Shown: positions 6,345-7,421 of the stretch, in pieces
Layout of the letters: each line of letters begins with the position of its first letter
How positions within the stretch are numbered: position 1 is the stretch's first letter
Assembly (NCBI GenBank): GCA_937900975.1
Contig: CALCPC010000097.1
Span: forward strand, 1 to 7,421
Length of the DNA: 7,421 nucleotides
Source: an uncultured Paracoccaceae bacterium
GTDB lineage: Bacteria; Pseudomonadota; Alphaproteobacteria; Rhodobacterales; Rhodobacteraceae
Reading direction: 5' to 3'
Position numbers and translations under genes: made by a program
Notes under the pieces: generated by a model
Seen by the model: only the letters and a program-made list of their open reading frames with translations
Told to the model about the DNA's origin: nothing
Databases searched by the model: none

Positions 6345-6782
6345 TCAATCATGGCTGTGGGTGCGGCCGTGGCCATAAGCGCCGCCCTCGGGTTGAAAGG
6401 GGGCCGTGACGCGCTGCACCACACAGCCTTGGCCGGTCAACATTTCGGCGATCACATGATCCCAGCGCAGCCGCAGACAATCGGCATGGATCTCGCAGGG
6501 TAGATGCCTGTTGCCAATGTGCCAGGCGGTGCGGGCCAGCGCCATGGGCGTGTCGGCGCGCGCCTCCATCAGATCCTCGGGCGCCGCGCGGACGGTGACG
6601 GTCTTCCCGTCTTCCAGCAGCAGACTGTCCCCCTCCCGCAGCTCCCGCGCGGCGGGCAGATCCAGCAAAAACGCCAGACCGCCATCGCCCGTCAGCGACA
6701 CGCGCCGGCGAAACCTTGCGTCGTAATCCAGTGTTACGGTGTCCACCACCGGCCCTGTCCCAAGCGTTGTGGCGCGCAGCAT
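6345..6782 (-). CDS. ureE: Urease accessory nickel-binding chaperone UreE
   Basis: 145 residues. UreE is a dimeric cytosolic metallochaperone that hands nickel to UreG for urease maturation. The N-terminal half is beta-rich (MLRATTLGTG...LTLDYDARFRRRV type). The C-terminal metal domain has TAWHIGNRHLPCEI at 85-98, with His93 matching the conserved interface nickel ligand (His96 in the Klebsiella protein), and WDHVIAEML at 107-115 with His109. The end is short but His-containing (YGHGRTHSHD), a modest version of the His-rich tail seen in some UreE proteins. The ATG at 6782 has GGAG about 5 bases upstream. The upstream gene is a YihY-type membrane protein, not ureC, which is unusual for a ure cluster if the structural genes are nearby. 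Confidence 0.95.
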   Translation of the reverse strand: MLRATTLGTGPVVDTVTLDYDARFRRRVSLTGDGGLAFLLDLPAARELREGDSLLLEDGKTVTVRAAPEDLMEARADTPMALARTAWHIGNRHLPCEIHADCLRLRWDHVIAEMLTGQGCVVQRVTAPFQPEGGAYGHGRTHSHD

Positions 6783-6917
6783 GTCGTCTCCGAAACCGTC
6801 CAGTCCTTGTCGCGCGGGCCCCGGCGCCCCCCGCCCGGGCGACCGTGGCGGGCCGCGCCCCGGGCCGTCAAGCCCAATCCGCGCAAAACCGTCCCCCTGC
6901 CCAACCCGGCGGCAGGC
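6783..6917. other. Short GC-rich spacer upstream of ureE
   Basis: This 135-base spacer lies between the YihY-type gene and ureE. It holds several GC-only palindromic runs (for example CGCCCGGGCG) and a CTTGACG, but no -10 partner that I can accept. I see no gene in it. Promoter activity for ureE from here is possible but not visible. Confidence 0.4.
6885..6916 (-). terminator. Weak candidate terminator after the YihY-type gene
   Basis: Immediately after the TAG stop, minus-strand CCTGCC (6916-6911) and GGCAGG (6901-6896) form a 6-base stem with a 9-base loop. TTTT (6888-6885) follows, but 7 bases after the stem, which is too far for a typical intrinsic terminator. If active, it would separate the membrane protein gene from ureE. 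Confidence 0.2.
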
Positions 6918-7421
6918 CTAGGCGGTTGGGTGCTCTGCCTCCAATGTGGCATTCAGCTGGGCGCCCAAAAGGACGGCAAAGGCGCTGACGTAAAACCAAA
7001 TCAGCAGGATCGCAACCGCGCCGAGCGAGCCATAAACCTCATTAAAATTTGCGAAGTTGCGGAAATAGACCGTCAACGCGACCGAGCCGAGCCCCCAGAT
7101 CGCCAAGGCCAGCGCGACGCCCGGCCGGATCCGCTGGGGCCGGCCATGCCGCCGATCCGGCCCATAGCGATAGATCAGCGCCAGGCCCACCACGATCACA
7201 AAAACCGTGGCAGCCCAATGCAAAAGCGTCGCGACGATTTGTGTCGCGGCGGCAAACGGCATCAGCGCAATGATCGGAGGCAAGATCAAAACCGTCAGAA
7301 CCGCCGCCACCGCCATCCCGATCAGCGACAGCGTCAGCAGCAGCGCGCGCACCGTCCGGTGGAGGAAACCGTCCAGGGCGTCCCTGTCATAAACCGCATT
7401 CAACCCGCGGATCAGCGCCGT
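6918..7421 (-). CDS. YihY/BrkB (UPF0761) family membrane protein, 5' end cut by window
   Basis: 167 C-terminal residues are visible; the frame is open to the right edge, beginning TALIRGLNAVYDRD, which matches the interior of this family, so the true start lies outside the window. Hydrophobic segments occur after the charged HRTVRA stretch (LLLTLSLIGMAVAAVLTVLI), around the LLHWAATVFVIVVGLALIYRYGP segment, at ALALAIWGLGSVALTVYF, and at LGAVAILLIWFYVSAFAVLLG. Characteristic family motifs are the LIYRYGPDRR loop, NFANFNEVYGSLGAV and WFYVSAFAVLLGAQLNATLE. The family consists of inner-membrane proteins of uncertain function; the old name ribonuclease BN is a misassignment. It reads towards ureE and could be co-transcribed with it. 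Confidence 0.92.
   Translation of the reverse strand, partial: TALIRGLNAVYDRDALDGFLHRTVRALLLTLSLIGMAVAAVLTVLILPPIIALMPFAAATQIVATLLHWAATVFVIVVGLALIYRYGPDRRHGRPQRIRPGVALALAIWGLGSVALTVYFRNFANFNEVYGSLGAVAILLIWFYVSAFAVLLGAQLNATLEAEHPTA

Overview
All recognisable genes in this very GC-rich window lie on the minus strand and read from right to left. The gene content is a urease accessory block followed by leuD, a membrane protein, a secreted endonuclease/phosphatase-fold protein and a caspase-like protein. With the high GC, this suggests an alphaproteobacterium, most likely Rhodobacteraceae (Roseobacter group). That placement is an inference from style and gene order, not from a marker gene.

In the direction of transcription, the window opens (7421-6918) with the C-terminal part of a YihY/BrkB-type membrane protein whose start lies outside. 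After a 135-base gap comes the urease maturation module: ureE (nickel carrier), a small YrhK-type two-helix membrane protein, ureF, an unrecognised 135-residue protein, and ureG (GTPase). From the YrhK gene to ureG, each gene overlaps the next by 4 to 8 bases, which indicates one translationally coupled unit. The structural genes ureA, ureB and ureC, and ureD, are not in this window.

After ureG, a 79-base gap with a possible promoter, a hairpin and a tiny leader frame precedes leuD (small subunit of isopropylmalate isomerase). leuC is not adjacent. Next come a roughly six-helix membrane protein and, overlapping it by 4 bases, a secreted endonuclease/exonuclease/phosphatase-fold protein.

The region 1702-1415 is non-coding. 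It holds a degenerate tandem array of a 15-base unit and a credible sigma70-type promoter. That promoter serves the last gene (1414 to the window's left edge), a secreted caspase-like (peptidase C14) protein with an intact His/Cys dyad, a peptidoglycan-binding-like domain and an Ala/Arg-rich repeat tail cut by the window edge.

The enzymes and urease chaperones are ordinary. The points most worth following up are the unknown gene between ureF and ureG, the YrhK gene inside the urease block, the 15-base array, and the repeat-bearing tail of the caspase-like protein. I see no clear evidence of a new defence or mobile system.
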